From a virus, in the IMG/VR virus record IMGVR_UViG_3300027754_000255, positions 1 through 34,546 of that record: 34,546 bases of DNA; one strand, written 5' to 3'. The position numbers were made by a program, and so were the translations under genes. The stretch's first letter is position 1; the number at the start of each line of letters is the position of its first letter. Positions 1 through 8,319 of the stretch are shown here, piece by piece. The notes under the pieces are model-generated. The model saw nothing but the letters and a program-made list of their open reading frames with translations. It did no database searches and was not told the DNA's origin.

Positions 1-1583
1 TTGTAGGCAACAAAATCATGCGTGCTGTCCTGATTCGTCTTCATGTATGAAACCGCATTCGACGGGTCAGCAAGTTCTCCTGTTCGCGTTTGCCCTGATG
101 CAGTAAAGTTCCCAACGCAATAGATATTTCTGAAACGAGTTCCGCTACTTTGCCCAATGTCGTAAGCATTATCAAGAGATGGAAGAATGTCCCCACCAAC
201 AGTCAACGCCCCGCCAATCGTAGCGGCCAATCCCACAAAGAGTTTTTTGCTCACCGCCGCGCCACCTATGACTGTCAGAGTTCCGCCAGTAGTCGAGTTG
301 GTTGCATCAGTTCCGAGAGTCAGTCCAACTGTTGAAGAGAAGGTTTGCGCCGCGCTAAATGTCTGAATCATTTGTAGCCCCGCCAAAGTCGTTGCTCCAG
401 TGGCATTTGGGAGCGTGATTGTCTGCGAAGTCGTGGACGAGGATTCAAGGGTGGTAATGATTCCTGTTCCGTTCCCACTCGCGCCAAATCGCAGGCGTTT
501 TGAAGTGTCATTTCCGTCCTGCACATTGACATAGCCCGCGCCTTTTGGGCTGAGATGCAGACCAATATTTGTGTCTGCTCCTTGAGCGTAAATGTGGACA
601 GGTAAACTAGTTACGCTCGGCTCAATAGCGACATTATTGACGCTGGATGCGACTGGGAGGAGTTCAAGAATTATTTCGTTGGCGTACGAGTTTAAGTATC
701 GAACCAGTAATTCTTCCCCAATTTTAAGTTGACTATCGATGAATGACGCGCCGTTAGTGCCTATCACTTGAATGCTGTCTCCCACATAAAGCGTTTTCGC
801 CACCGCCATCCCACCTGCCGTTTTAAGCGGAGCGGTCGTGGAATTTGTTGCGTCAGTCGTGTCGCTAAACGCTCCCGTGGTGGGCGTAATCGCCCCCAAC
901 GCAATCGTAATCGCCGCGCTGGCGGTTGGGTTCGCCACTGTGCCAGAAACGCCGTTTGCGGTCGTCACGGCGACATTGGTAACTGTGCCCGTCCCCGCGG
1001 TGTCCGCCGCCCATCGCCCAACACCTGCGCCATCGGTTTTCAACACATAAGTATCCGTGCCGTTGTCCACTGGCATCGCAAAGGTTTTGTGGACTGTGAA
1101 TGTCTGTCCAGAGTCCACGATCAGCGTCCCACTCGCCGCCGTTGGCGTTGTCCCTTCAAGCGTGTAATCTGGCAGAATTGTGCAGGTAATCGCTGGCAAG
1201 GTGGCGATCAGATTGACTGTGTCCCTGATAGAAAACGCCGCGTAATTACTCACCGCAGTGACTGTCAATAGCCACTCTCGCAACTCGGTCGAGTCGAGGA
1301 GCAGGGTGAAGGTATAAACTGTTGTGGTGGTTGATCCTGTTTTTACCGCTGTGGTCGTCTGACAGAGGTAATCGCCTGCGGTGTCATTGATCGGTTTGAT
1401 ACCGCAAATCCACGCTGGGGAGGTCAGTTCGATGACCACCCCAGACCGCACAAATTGCACAGCGAATGCGATGGAGTCTGACTGCCCCAGCACCAGATTA
1501 GGTTGCAAGGCGATTCCCCCTGCGGCGGTGGTAAACCTAAGCAGGTCAAGGTCGTAGTACAGAGGGATGGTGATGGATGCCAT
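1..1583 (-). CDS. Tail fibre protein, branch variant (3' end runs off the window)
   Basis: The gene starts at ATG 1583 (MASITIPLYYDLDLLRF) and stays open to base 1, so the C-terminus is missing. About 527 residues are visible. The N-terminal third looks like a particle-attachment domain and the rest is low-complexity and rich in Thr, Ala and Gly. Fibre modules of the type TDATNSTT...GG.AV.K.LYVG occur at least twice, followed by DNAYDIGQSSGTRFRNIY, a motif typical of phage tail fibres. It directly follows the other tail genes and has a candidate promoter just upstream. Bases 506-632 are identical to 34420-34546, after which two different continuations exist: this one and the one ending at 33656. 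The role in host recognition is inferred from the modules and gene position. Confidence 0.8.
   Translation of the reverse strand, partial: MASITIPLYYDLDLLRFTTAAGGIALQPNLVLGQSDSIAFAVQFVRSGVVIELTSPAWICGIKPINDTAGDYLCQTTTAVKTGSTTTTVYTFTLLLDSTELREWLLTVTAVSNYAAFSIRDTVNLIATLPAITCTILPDYTLEGTTPTAASGTLIVDSGQTFTVHKTFAMPVDNGTDTYVLKTDGAGVGRWAADTAGTGTVTNVAVTTANGVSGTVANPTASAAITIALGAITPTTGAFSDTTDATNSTTAPLKTAGGMAVAKTLYVGDSIQVIGTNGASFIDSQLKIGEELLVRYLNSYANEIILELLPVASSVNNVAIEPSVTSLPVHIYAQGADTNIGLHLSPKGAGYVNVQDGNDTSKRLRFGASGNGTGIITTLESSSTTSQTITLPNATGATTLAGLQMIQTFSAAQTFSSTVGLTLGTDATNSTTGGTLTVIGGAAVSKKLFVGLAATIGGALTVGGDILPSLDNAYDIGQSSGTRFRNIYCVGNFTASGQTRTGELADPSNAVSYMKTNQDSTHDFVAY
506..632. repeat. 127-bp exact repeat, copy 1 (fibre gene branch point)
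   Basis: This 127-base stretch is identical to the last 127 bases of the window. On the lower-coordinate side the sequences remain similar (368-505 against 34282-34419) but carry many substitutions, and then an 18-base in-frame length difference. The exact length is what an assembler using k=127 would leave at a branching node. The same fibre reading frame runs through both copies. Confidence 0.95.
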
Positions 1584-1591
1584 TGGTGATT

Positions 1592-1620
1592 ATTGTAGAG
1601 GGAGTTGCGGGTTTGGGCAA
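1592..1620 (-). promoter_or_regulatory. Candidate promoter of the tail fibre gene
   Basis: The minus strand reads TTGCCC, 17 bases, TACAAT. The -10 box matches the sigma-70 consensus at five of six positions and the -35 at four. The -10 box ends eight bases before the fibre ATG at 1583, so the transcript would be nearly leaderless. It occupies the small gap between the fibre gene and the gene ending at 1629. Confidence 0.45.
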
Positions 1621-1628
1621 GCGGGTGA

Positions 1629-3083
1629 CTAGCTGAGGTAGTAGAGGTGATCAACGCCAGAGCAAGTCCCCCCATTTTTTTCGTAGGTCTGCGAGCCGCG
1701 TACATTTTGCGGGTTGCTCACTTTGATCACCCCACTCGACTCGGTAAGATTTGCGATCCGAACATAGAGAGTCCCGGTGGTATTTGCTGGGGGATTTGCG
1801 CTTGAGGTCACCACATAAAAGCAATTGCTGACTGCCCCTATGCTTGTCACATTCACTGTTAGGTAGCACAAAATAATCCCTTCGGTGACTGCCAATTTTG
1901 GGGCGGGGATGGTGTCAATCCTTACCGCCACTCCTCCCTCGGTGATCGTCGGCACTGATGATCCCGCAGTCACCTCGACATTGCCGCCGAATGTGCCGGG
2001 GTATGCACTGATGTACCCGGTCACTCCCGCCGGGTAGATGTTGAGCGGGAGCGGGGTAAAGTAATCGACCACCTGCTCCTCTCCCCACTCCATCAGTTGC
2101 CCCCAGCAGTTATAGGTCATCCTGCGCGTGAGTAGCACTGGAGCGTCACCAGTTGCCACCCCTATCGTGGACACTCGCAGAGGTACTCCACTGACTCCGT
2201 AGCAGAGTTGATTATTGGTATTGAGGATTGGAACATCCTGCTTCCAAATGTCTGGAATCGCTCCGCTTACGCCAGTCGTCCCGGCGGTGATCTGATCGCG
2301 TGATCCTCCGTAATATCCGTATGGGTTAGGGTTTCCTGAAGTGGCATTTGCCCCCCATTTAAATGCTCCCATCGAGTAGCGGTTCGATGATCGAGCGATG
2401 ATGTATTTGAATTGCTCATTGGGGTCTTGCGCTGAGACATCGACCAGCAGGCCATTCGCGTCGTAGGTCACCTCTCTGCGTTGCACTCCCCAATACATCC
2501 CCATAGCGTTTGTCTCAGTGTTGAGGTAGCTGAGTCCCGTTGTACTGCTGAGATTGGGCGAGGGAGTCCCGCTCCACAGCGTCTCCAGATACTTCACCCG
2601 TACCCCATCGTGGAGCGCACCACAGGGACTACCCGTTGCAGATATTGCCGAGCGGGGTACTCGCTCCCTGTTATAGGTGTCCATCCGAGCGTAACTAACA
2701 TTCGTCCCGGCGGTGATCCTGCCACCCGTCGCAATCACCTCCTGCCCACCCGTATATCCTGCGTCACTCACCCCACCCCACTGCCCTAGAGTGCCACCAC
2801 CACCCGTGTAATTGCCTCCAGTGTCCACTGCCGCCGGGTTGCTTCCATATTGGGCGTTACCCATTGCATACGGGTTGTTTGCGCCTGCGTAGGCTATGGG
2901 GCGCAGGGGAGCGGAAATGATCCTGCCTTGATTGGAGGATTGGATGGTCACCCCATCCCCGGCGAGGGGTGTTTGACTCACCACATACGCCACGAAATCG
3001 TTGAGCTTCTTCGCGCGGAGTTGATCCTCCAGAGTTTTCCCCGATTCAAATTTGGGGATTCTCGGGTCTGGAAAATTGCTCAT
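1629..3083 (-). CDS. Tail tip or fibre-associated structural protein, unknown family
   Basis: The protein has 484 residues. It begins MSNFPDPRIPKFESGKTLED and has an N-terminal part rich in Gly, Tyr and Asn (about residues 60-130). Longer beta-rich stretches follow with many Thr, Val and Gly. No catalytic motif is recognisable. It abuts the gene upstream (start 3083, neighbour's stop at 3084) and lies between two small tail proteins and the fibre gene, so a tail-tip or fibre-attachment role fits. That role is inferred from position and composition only. Confidence 0.7.
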   Translation of the reverse strand: MSNFPDPRIPKFESGKTLEDQLRAKKLNDFVAYVVSQTPLAGDGVTIQSSNQGRIISAPLRPIAYAGANNPYAMGNAQYGSNPAAVDTGGNYTGGGGTLGQWGGVSDAGYTGGQEVIATGGRITAGTNVSYARMDTYNRERVPRSAISATGSPCGALHDGVRVKYLETLWSGTPSPNLSSTTGLSYLNTETNAMGMYWGVQRREVTYDANGLLVDVSAQDPNEQFKYIIARSSNRYSMGAFKWGANATSGNPNPYGYYGGSRDQITAGTTGVSGAIPDIWKQDVPILNTNNQLCYGVSGVPLRVSTIGVATGDAPVLLTRRMTYNCWGQLMEWGEEQVVDYFTPLPLNIYPAGVTGYISAYPGTFGGNVEVTAGSSVPTITEGGVAVRIDTIPAPKLAVTEGIILCYLTVNVTSIGAVSNCFYVVTSSANPPANTTGTLYVRIANLTESSGVIKVSNPQNVRGSQTYEKNGGTCSGVDHLYYLS

Positions 3084-3476
3084 TTACCGCTCCACCCCGT
3101 AGACCAAAACATTGCAGGCGGCGGTGTTCGCCTTCGCAGTGACTGCGGTCACCGCAGAGTTGAGGCAGGCGAGAAAACTGCCTCCGAGAACATTGGTCGA
3201 GGTGGCCGGGTAGAGGCGGATGGGGAATGTCAAATCCCCATTGAAATCGATGTCCACATAGTTGGTCGCGTCCACATTTTGAATCATCACAGTGCCCACC
3301 GCAGTCACCGCCATGTCCTGACCAAATTTGATCTGGGTGGCGGTTGTGCCAATGAGTTGCGTTGATTGAATGATATTCGTGCCAGTCACCGAGACAGTCG
3401 AATTGGAGTTCGCGATCAAGGAAATCGATGCCTTGTTGTAGGAGAAATTTGTCTGGATTGAGAGTTCGTTTGCCAT
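3084..3476 (-). CDS. Small tail protein, unknown family
   Basis: The product has 130 residues. It is rich in Ser, Thr, Val, Asn and Ala with short alternating hydrophobic stretches, which suggests a beta-sandwich. The motif NVDATNYVDIDFNGDLTFP resembles decoration or tail-tip beta domains. There is no signal peptide or transmembrane segment. It lies 12 bases after the 300-residue tail gene and directly before the 484-residue one, with no room for a separate promoter. Function is inferred from the tail-gene context. Confidence 0.65.
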   Translation of the reverse strand: MANELSIQTNFSYNKASISLIANSNSTVSVTGTNIIQSTQLIGTTATQIKFGQDMAVTAVGTVMIQNVDATNYVDIDFNGDLTFPIRLYPATSTNVLGGSFLACLNSAVTAVTAKANTAACNVLVYGVER

Positions 3477-3488
3477 ATTGGTTGTGGA

Positions 3489-4391
3489 TTAAGCGTCTGC
3501 GCCTGCCTGAGTTATGTCGTTTGCGGTGAGTGCCGAGGGGTCGCCGTCGGTAGCTTGATAGAGCAGTGCGTTCCACCCCCCGATCCCGCTCATCTGGTAG
3601 TCCTGCGAGATGGTCACCAGATTACCCTGCACCTTCCAACTGAGTGAGTTGTAGAGCAGGTTGCGCTTCTGCGAGCTTAAGCACTGCTGGATGTTGCCGA
3701 TATTTGGGTTTGCCGAGGCGGGGATGACTTTGCCCAGAAAATTGTAGATGTCGGGGGCGATGACTGTATCCACATAGGATTGTTTGTAGCTTCCTCCCAC
3801 TGAGAGGTACGACTCAATCCCCTGCCGCTTAAGCATATAGTAGAGTCGCCCCACCTGAGTACTCTTGTGGGTCGATCCAATTGCGCCAATAGCGGGAGCG
3901 TCCCCATTGAATTTTGCCTGAACGATAAAACTGGAGTTTTTGGTGTAGGCGGCGTTGGTCTTGAGGATCGTATCGATGGCGGCGATTTCACCCCCGTTGA
4001 TCATTGGGTTGGGGAAACTTAGCCCCAAATCTGCGGAGGGATTCCCGCAGAATTTCGGGTGGGTGAGGATCGGGTCTTGAGTGAGGGCGAGCGCAAACTC
4101 GACCACCGCCTGTTGCCGGGTACTCCCATTCGCCACCCCTTTGTAGGTAGAGATTACCTTCATTAGTGATCCCGCCTCCCTGCTCGCCTTCGTCTCCCAA
4201 AGCAGGAGGGAGGGGAAATCGGGGTGAGGTGATCCAAACTGTGGGAGTGAACGAATCGTGAACCCGCTTGCGGGGATGGTCGTGGTCACTGTTGCCGTGC
4301 AACTCCCATCCGCTCCCACCGAGATATCGTACCCGGTAGGGGAGATTGGTTTGGTGGCGAGGGCCGCTGATCCGTAGATAGTTGCACTCAT
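3489..4391 (-). CDS. Tail protein after the tape measure, possible distal tail component
   Basis: The product has 300 residues. It follows the tape measure gene with two bases between stop and start. In lambda-like gene order this is where minor tail and distal tail proteins lie. The sequence is not clearly homologous to lambda gpM, gpL or gpJ. The N-terminal half is beta-rich (VGADGSCTATVTTTIPASGF) and the second half is mixed. AAGGA sits about eight bases before the ATG, one of the few Shine-Dalgarno-like sequences here. Function is inferred from position. Confidence 0.65.
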   Translation of the reverse strand: MSATIYGSAALATKPISPTGYDISVGADGSCTATVTTTIPASGFTIRSLPQFGSPHPDFPSLLLWETKASREAGSLMKVISTYKGVANGSTRQQAVVEFALALTQDPILTHPKFCGNPSADLGLSFPNPMINGGEIAAIDTILKTNAAYTKNSSFIVQAKFNGDAPAIGAIGSTHKSTQVGRLYYMLKRQGIESYLSVGGSYKQSYVDTVIAPDIYNFLGKVIPASANPNIGNIQQCLSSQKRNLLYNSLSWKVQGNLVTISQDYQMSGIGGWNALLYQATDGDPSALTANDITQAGADA

Positions 4392-4393
4392 AA

Positions 4394-6271
4394 TTAATCC
4401 TTCATCAATCGTTCACCACCCGGCGCCGGGGCGGTCGTGAGTTTCTCCCTGATTACCGCCAGATCATCCGCCGCCGCCCGTGTGTTTCTTGCCGTCTGGG
4501 CGGCGTTCTGCGCCTGTATATCCATCCCCACATACATTGATCCCCCACCGCCCCCGATCTTGCCTAGAGAGGTCGTTATGCGCTCGAGCGGGGTCGCTGT
4601 AAGGATGTTGTTTACCTGCGGTGGTCTGACTGGTTCGTTTGCGGTCGCCACCCCCGCTTTTCTCGCCTTGTCCACAATTGCTTGCGCGGTGGATCGGCTT
4701 TCCTCTAGTCCACTAATAAACCCCTCCATCCCCCCGGCGATCCCCGAAATTCCCTTCCCTGAGTTTGCTTGAGCGGCGGAAAACTCCGCTCCCGCCTTCG
4801 CCATCGATGCGTTTGCCTCTGCGTATTTTGAGGTGTTTTTAATCGCCTCAATTTGATCGCCAAACATACTATTCCCTCGCACAGCATTCGCCTCTGGATA
4901 TTCCGCATCAAACTTTGCAGATGCTGTTTTCTCCGCCTCGTCCATGAACGCCTGACTGTTCGATTTGTTGTCAAATCGAGCCATCGTCATCTGAGATTCC
5001 ATGAATCTCTGCTTAATAGCGGGACGCTCAAAATCCTCGTTGGTTTTCTCATAAGCCTCTGAACCCACGAACTTTTGCGTCTTGAAATTTTCACTGCGGA
5101 ATCTCGCAATCGTCATCTGATCCGCAGTCAACGCGCTAAAATTCCCCTTGTTGAACGAGACATCCGCCTGAAGCATTGTCATGTTCGCTTTTTGGCGGTC
5201 GAGCGCAATTTGCGCCATTTCAATGTCGTCAGCATTCCCGCTTTTTTTGGCAGCGACATAGGCTTTGGTCGCAGACTCCAAATCACCCATATTTTTGGTG
5301 ATTTGCTCCTCGGCACTATTGATATTTTTCCTCTCAGTTGATCCCACAATGCCTGCCGCTTGTGCCTTGTACCCGGCCTCAAACGCTTCCTGCAACTTGC
5401 TCGAAATGTAGGTTGCTCCGTACTCAAAAACGCTCCGTAAAATCGATCCAAACGCCTGCAAAATCCCCCCGAATCCCTTGAAGCTCTCGTTAAAATAAGC
5501 GGAGATACTTTTGATCACCTCGTTGAGTTTTTTTGCGCCATCGATGAGAGCAATTTTAATCAACGCACCTACCACCTCACCGAAATTTCCCTCGCTCGCC
5601 CCGCCTTTGAGGATGTTGATGAGGTCACTCACTTTCTTGCCTAGCGACACCCCAAATTCCGTGGTCGAGAAGCTATTTTTGAGCAACACCAGTAGGTCGT
5701 TCATTGGCGTTGCCACCTGACTGACGAACCCAATGAAAAACCCGTTTAAGCGGTCTTTAAACGCCGAGAAATTGCTAGTCATCACTGCCATCGTCCCTGC
5801 CCCTGCATTGATTGCGTCGGCGATTGATCCGTAGTCCGCTTTCGCCTCCTTAATTGCGCGCGCCGCTTCTTCTGGGGATGACCAAATCTCGGTGAGTTTC
5901 ATCCCCTGATCGCTCATCTGCTTCATCGCCCCGAGTGCCTCATCTGCGCTCATCCCACTCTTCTCCAACGCCTTCAACCACAGGAAATTCTCGCCTGTGC
6001 TGATTCCCTTAAATTTCTGCGCCGCCTGATAGGCGGAATTGCCGAACGCCACCGCCCCGGCGATCCCATCGCTGAGGAATGATCCCAGACTCTTGAACGC
6101 CATCGCCACCGCCAGCACCCCGCCACTCGCCACAATCATCGCCGACGCGGCGATTGCCGCGCCTGCTACCACCGAGGTCGTGAATGCCTTAGACGCGGAT
6201 TTACTCGCCTCTAGTGCCGCCAGAAAAGGCGCGTTATTCAGTTCAAGAACTCCTGTTACTTTGGCGGCCAT
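4394..6271 (-). CDS. Tape measure protein
   Basis: The product has 625 residues and is mostly alpha-helical with long Ala, Lys, Glu and Gln-rich stretches. A hydrophobic segment spans about residues 31-78 (VVAGAAIAASAMIVASGGVL), as tape measure proteins commonly have. It follows the frameshifted chaperone pair and one small gene, the usual place. At roughly 0.15 nm per residue, a rule from other siphoviruses, the tail would be just under 100 nm. With no sheath gene nearby this points to a long non-contractile tail. A TATAAT box lies immediately upstream. Confidence 0.88.
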   Translation of the reverse strand: MAAKVTGVLELNNAPFLAALEASKSASKAFTTSVVAGAAIAASAMIVASGGVLAVAMAFKSLGSFLSDGIAGAVAFGNSAYQAAQKFKGISTGENFLWLKALEKSGMSADEALGAMKQMSDQGMKLTEIWSSPEEAARAIKEAKADYGSIADAINAGAGTMAVMTSNFSAFKDRLNGFFIGFVSQVATPMNDLLVLLKNSFSTTEFGVSLGKKVSDLINILKGGASEGNFGEVVGALIKIALIDGAKKLNEVIKSISAYFNESFKGFGGILQAFGSILRSVFEYGATYISSKLQEAFEAGYKAQAAGIVGSTERKNINSAEEQITKNMGDLESATKAYVAAKKSGNADDIEMAQIALDRQKANMTMLQADVSFNKGNFSALTADQMTIARFRSENFKTQKFVGSEAYEKTNEDFERPAIKQRFMESQMTMARFDNKSNSQAFMDEAEKTASAKFDAEYPEANAVRGNSMFGDQIEAIKNTSKYAEANASMAKAGAEFSAAQANSGKGISGIAGGMEGFISGLEESRSTAQAIVDKARKAGVATANEPVRPPQVNNILTATPLERITTSLGKIGGGGGSMYVGMDIQAQNAAQTARNTRAAADDLAVIREKLTTAPAPGGERLMKD

Positions 6272-6282
6272 AATGTGGGTAA

Positions 6283-6310
6283 ATTATAGCGGGGGAATGA
6301 GTTTCTGCAA
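6283..6310 (-). promoter_or_regulatory. Candidate promoter before the tape measure gene
   Basis: The minus strand reads TTGCAG, 16 bases, TATAAT. The -10 box is a perfect consensus match and overlaps the stop codon of the preceding gene. It ends 11 bases before the tape measure ATG. The -35 box is weak. The box could arise by chance from the codons at the end of the upstream gene (CCG CTA TAA), so support is moderate. Confidence 0.35.
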
Positions 6311-6748
6311 AGCGTCCCGGTATCGAGATTCCAGACGCGCGGCGGCGATATCCGCCGGGTGAACTTTCGCATCCACGATTTGAGCGTACCCCACCGAGTC
6401 CTTGATGAAATACCTCAGCCCGGTCTTCGATTTTTCAAGCCTCCAAAATTTCCACCCCTTTGCGAATGTGCCCCGAACTTTGATCCGCCGCTTCAACTCA
6501 GCTTCTTCCCTCTGATGCTGAGGGAGCTTTGTCCGCACCTTCCCTCGGTACTTTATCCGCCCTGCCAGAGACGCAAATTTGCTCCTGATCGCATCCTCGG
6601 TGGGAGCAGATTTCATCGCCACCTGCTTCGTGTTTTGAACGAAATATTTGCCGAATTTTTTGACCAGTGCCTCCGATTTTGTGGCGAGTTTTACCCGCGC
6701 GTCGGCGAGGGCGGTATCGAAGGAGGAGGAGTCAAATGAGAGTTTCAT
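6284..6748 (-). CDS. Small basic tail protein between chaperone and tape measure
   Basis: The protein has 154 residues and is strongly basic (many Lys and Arg, for example RIKYRGKVRTKLPQHQRE). Helices are predicted in the first 50 residues. The ATG overlaps the stop of the frameshifted gpT extension as ATGA, so translation is coupled to the chaperone pair. The family is not recognised. A minor tail or tail-completion role would fit its position and size. The basic charge might reflect nucleic-acid or tape-measure contact, but that is speculation. Confidence 0.65.
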   Translation of the reverse strand: MKLSFDSSSFDTALADARVKLATKSEALVKKFGKYFVQNTKQVAMKSAPTEDAIRSKFASLAGRIKYRGKVRTKLPQHQREEAELKRRIKVRGTFAKGWKFWRLEKSKTGLRYFIKDSVGYAQIVDAKVHPADIAAARLESRYRDALQKLIPPL

Positions 6749-7337
6749 AGTCCGTCAAATTCCTGCTCTTCGTTCACCGCGTCGCTGAGGAGCATCGTGG
6801 GGATGTTGTTCATCACATAGAGTGCGTGAATGTACGCCCACCCCCGCACCAGTGGCAACTCCCAGAGTATGTAGTGTTCGTCCCATCGAAAATACCGCGC
6901 TAGAGTTGTCACATAGGCGGCGCATGACGATGGGACTACCCGTTTGGGTCTGGGGTGAAGTCTAAGTTGTCGTTTTCCGAGCGGGGTTTCACTGCGATGG
7001 TTTTGTTTTTCTCGGTCTGGGCGAGGATCGCACTCACCGCCTCAAGTGCCTCTTTGCTATCAGTTTCCGAGTACTCCACGCGGTTGATCCAATCGCAGAC
7101 TGCTTTGTCCCAGCGTGGCAAATTCCGCTTCGCCGCCAGAATCTCCGCCTCCGAGCAGATGCACCCGTAGAGGAATCCTGCCACATCGATGATCTGCGGG
7201 TTGGCGAGGTCAACGAGGGAGAGAATGCACGCCCGTCGAGCGTAGGAGGGCGGCTTGATCACCACCCCTTTGAAGGTGATCTGATCAAGGGTGAGGAAGG
7301 ATTCGTCGTCGAGGTAGGTTATGTCAGGTTGGTTCAT
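6745..7337 (-). CDS. Tail assembly chaperone GT, -1 frameshift product
   Basis: The zero-frame gene ends at TAG 6936. A -1 shift at the heptamer CCCAAAC (6948-6942) lets translation continue to TGA at 6745. The added part reads RVVPSSCAAYVTTLARYF, then WELPLVRGWAYIHALY and ends EEQEFDGL. The heptamer fits the X XXY YYZ rule in the correct frame (CCA AAC to CCC AAA). Lambda and many other long-tailed phages make G and GT this way, both needed for tape-measure-directed tail assembly and absent from the virion. The extension has no plausible start of its own over most of its length and ends by ATGA overlap with the next gene. Confidence 0.85.
6936..7337 (-). CDS. Tail assembly chaperone G (unshifted product)
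   Basis: The product has 133 residues, beginning MNQPDITYLDDESFLTLDQI. It is acidic and helical with a low-complexity tail (EKNKTIAVKPRSENDNLD). Its position between tail tube genes and tape measure, and its -1 extension, identify it as the gpG counterpart. Most ribosomes are expected to stop at TAG 6936 and make this short form in excess over the GT fusion. No sequence motif alone would identify it. Confidence 0.82.
   Translation of the reverse strand: MNQPDITYLDDESFLTLDQITFKGVVIKPPSYARRACILSLVDLANPQIIDVAGFLYGCICSEAEILAAKRNLPRWDKAVCDWINRVEYSETDSKEALEAVSAILAQTEKNKTIAVKPRSENDNLDFTPDPNG
6942..6948 (-). promoter_or_regulatory. Programmed -1 frameshift site (CCCAAAC)
   Basis: The minus strand reads GAC CCA AAC GGG TAG in the zero frame. 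Both tRNAs can re-pair after a -1 slip (CCA to CCC, AAC to AAA). The stop codon begins three bases after the heptamer. The -1 frame is open from the codons just upstream of the site to 6745. Confidence 0.8.
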
Positions 7338-7348
7338 TGGGTATGTCG

Positions 7349-7783
7349 TTAACTATTGCGAAGCAGGGATTTGAAATAATCCCTCGTCTTCTTTGAGGTT
7401 CGTTCGCCGATCAAAATCGTCTTGCTCCCGTGGGTGATGATCCGCATCGGCGGGACATCTTTCCTAATCCAGTTGAGAAGCACCTCCCTGTTGTCCAACA
7501 CCCCTTTCATCCAATAAATTGGGTTCTCTGGGTCGAGGGAAAAATCTGTCCAATCCTTTGATTTCTCGTAGGTTGTGACTGCGGTCATCAACTTCTTCTC
7601 CTCGTCGCCCCCGGCGACAATCTCAAACCAAAATGTGTAGGATTTGTTGTCTCGCCCGTCTGCGGTTTTACTGATGACGCAGGTCACCGGGTCGTTGTGC
7701 CGGGTGTTGATCCCCAGCGAAATGAGGATCGCCGCGAGACGGATATCAGAGGTCTGGAATACACCAGAGGAAGAGGTAATCAT
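7349..7783 (-). CDS. Unknown protein between tail tube and chaperone genes
   Basis: The product has 144 residues and begins MITSSSGVFQTSDIRLAAIL. The opening pattern, FQTSDIRLAAILISLGI, resembles a small family of uncharacterised phage and bacterial proteins (DUF5659-like), but I cannot confirm that. The remainder is charged and mixed alpha/beta. It is an extra gene where lambda goes directly from the tube protein V to G. It may be a tail completion factor or an unrelated insertion. Confidence 0.6.
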   Translation of the reverse strand: MITSSSGVFQTSDIRLAAILISLGINTRHNDPVTCVISKTADGRDNKSYTFWFEIVAGGDEEKKLMTAVTTYEKSKDWTDFSLDPENPIYWMKGVLDNREVLLNWIRKDVPPMRIITHGSKTILIGERTSKKTRDYFKSLLRNS

Positions 7784-7826
7784 TGTATGTCGTGGGGTAA
7801 GTCTCAGGCGGAATCGCCTGCCGAAA

Positions 7827-8198
7827 TTAGGCGAGAATCAAGGGGCGTTGGGTAGCGTTGACGCTGATTTTCTGCCAGTCGGTGTTGGTTTTCTGGATGT
7901 CAACATCGTCCGTGAGAATCAGTCCCGTGATCACTCCGTTCCCTGAGGCGGTGTTGACGAGAGTCAGCACTGCGCCCACCGACGCGGTGGCGATCCCGCC
8001 TGCTCCGCCAGTCATCACTCCTGCCACTGCGTAGGTTTTGGTGGGGTTGTAAAATGCAATGGCGACGAACTCGCCTGCCTCGTTCCTCACCTCGTTTTTT
8101 TCGATGGAAGTTTTCGCCCCAACAGTCTGGACGAGAATGCCCACCTCGGCAGACAATCCCCAGACGCACCCGGTAGTTCCTTTTGTGATTACAGCCAT
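7827..8198 (-). CDS. Probable major tail tube protein
   Basis: The protein has 123 residues and is rich in Val, Thr, Ala and Gly with alternating hydrophobic pattern. Its start reads MAVITKGTTGCVWGLSAEVG. It sits where the tail tube protein is expected, after head-tail connection genes and before the chaperone pair. It is short for a tube protein. It has its own strong promoter candidate (8283-8311), in keeping with a product needed in many copies. The assignment rests on position, promoter and composition; another tail protein is possible. Confidence 0.6.
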   Translation of the reverse strand: MAVITKGTTGCVWGLSAEVGILVQTVGAKTSIEKNEVRNEAGEFVAIAFYNPTKTYAVAGVMTGGAGGIATASVGAVLTLVNTASGNGVITGLILTDDVDIQKTNTDWQKISVNATQRPLILA

Positions 8199-8282
8199 AA
8201 ATAGTAGAGTATGAGGGTTAAAAAACTGAGCAGTAGAATGAACGAGAGAAGAGTGATTTCCGTTAGCGATTAGCTGCTTAGA

Positions 8283-8311
8283 ATCTTAACCTTACCCCCG
8301 CAGAGCGTCAA
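8283..8311 (-). promoter_or_regulatory. Promoter of the putative tail tube gene
   Basis: The minus strand reads TTGACG, a 17-base spacer, TAAGAT. The -35 box matches consensus at five of six bases. The intergenic gap is 121 bp and the predicted start of transcription is about 75 bases before the ATG at 8198. The same boxes, with a 16-base spacer, occur at 14253-14280 inside the protease-scaffold gene, which supports a real promoter family. Confidence 0.65.
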
Positions 8312-8319
8312 GGAGGGGT

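Noticed and set aside
506-632. Terminal redundancy of a linear phage genome
   Set aside because: The matching segment is not at the window start but 505 bases inside, and it lies within a fibre gene whose two flanks differ. A branch in the assembly is the better explanation.
2850-3365. 171-residue plus-strand open frame
   Set aside because: It covers the junction of two minus-strand tail genes and shows no protein-like motifs.
3046-3576. 176-residue minus-strand frame overlapping two tail genes
   Set aside because: It is an out-of-frame reading of the 130-residue tail gene, with an Arg/His-rich composition typical of shadows.
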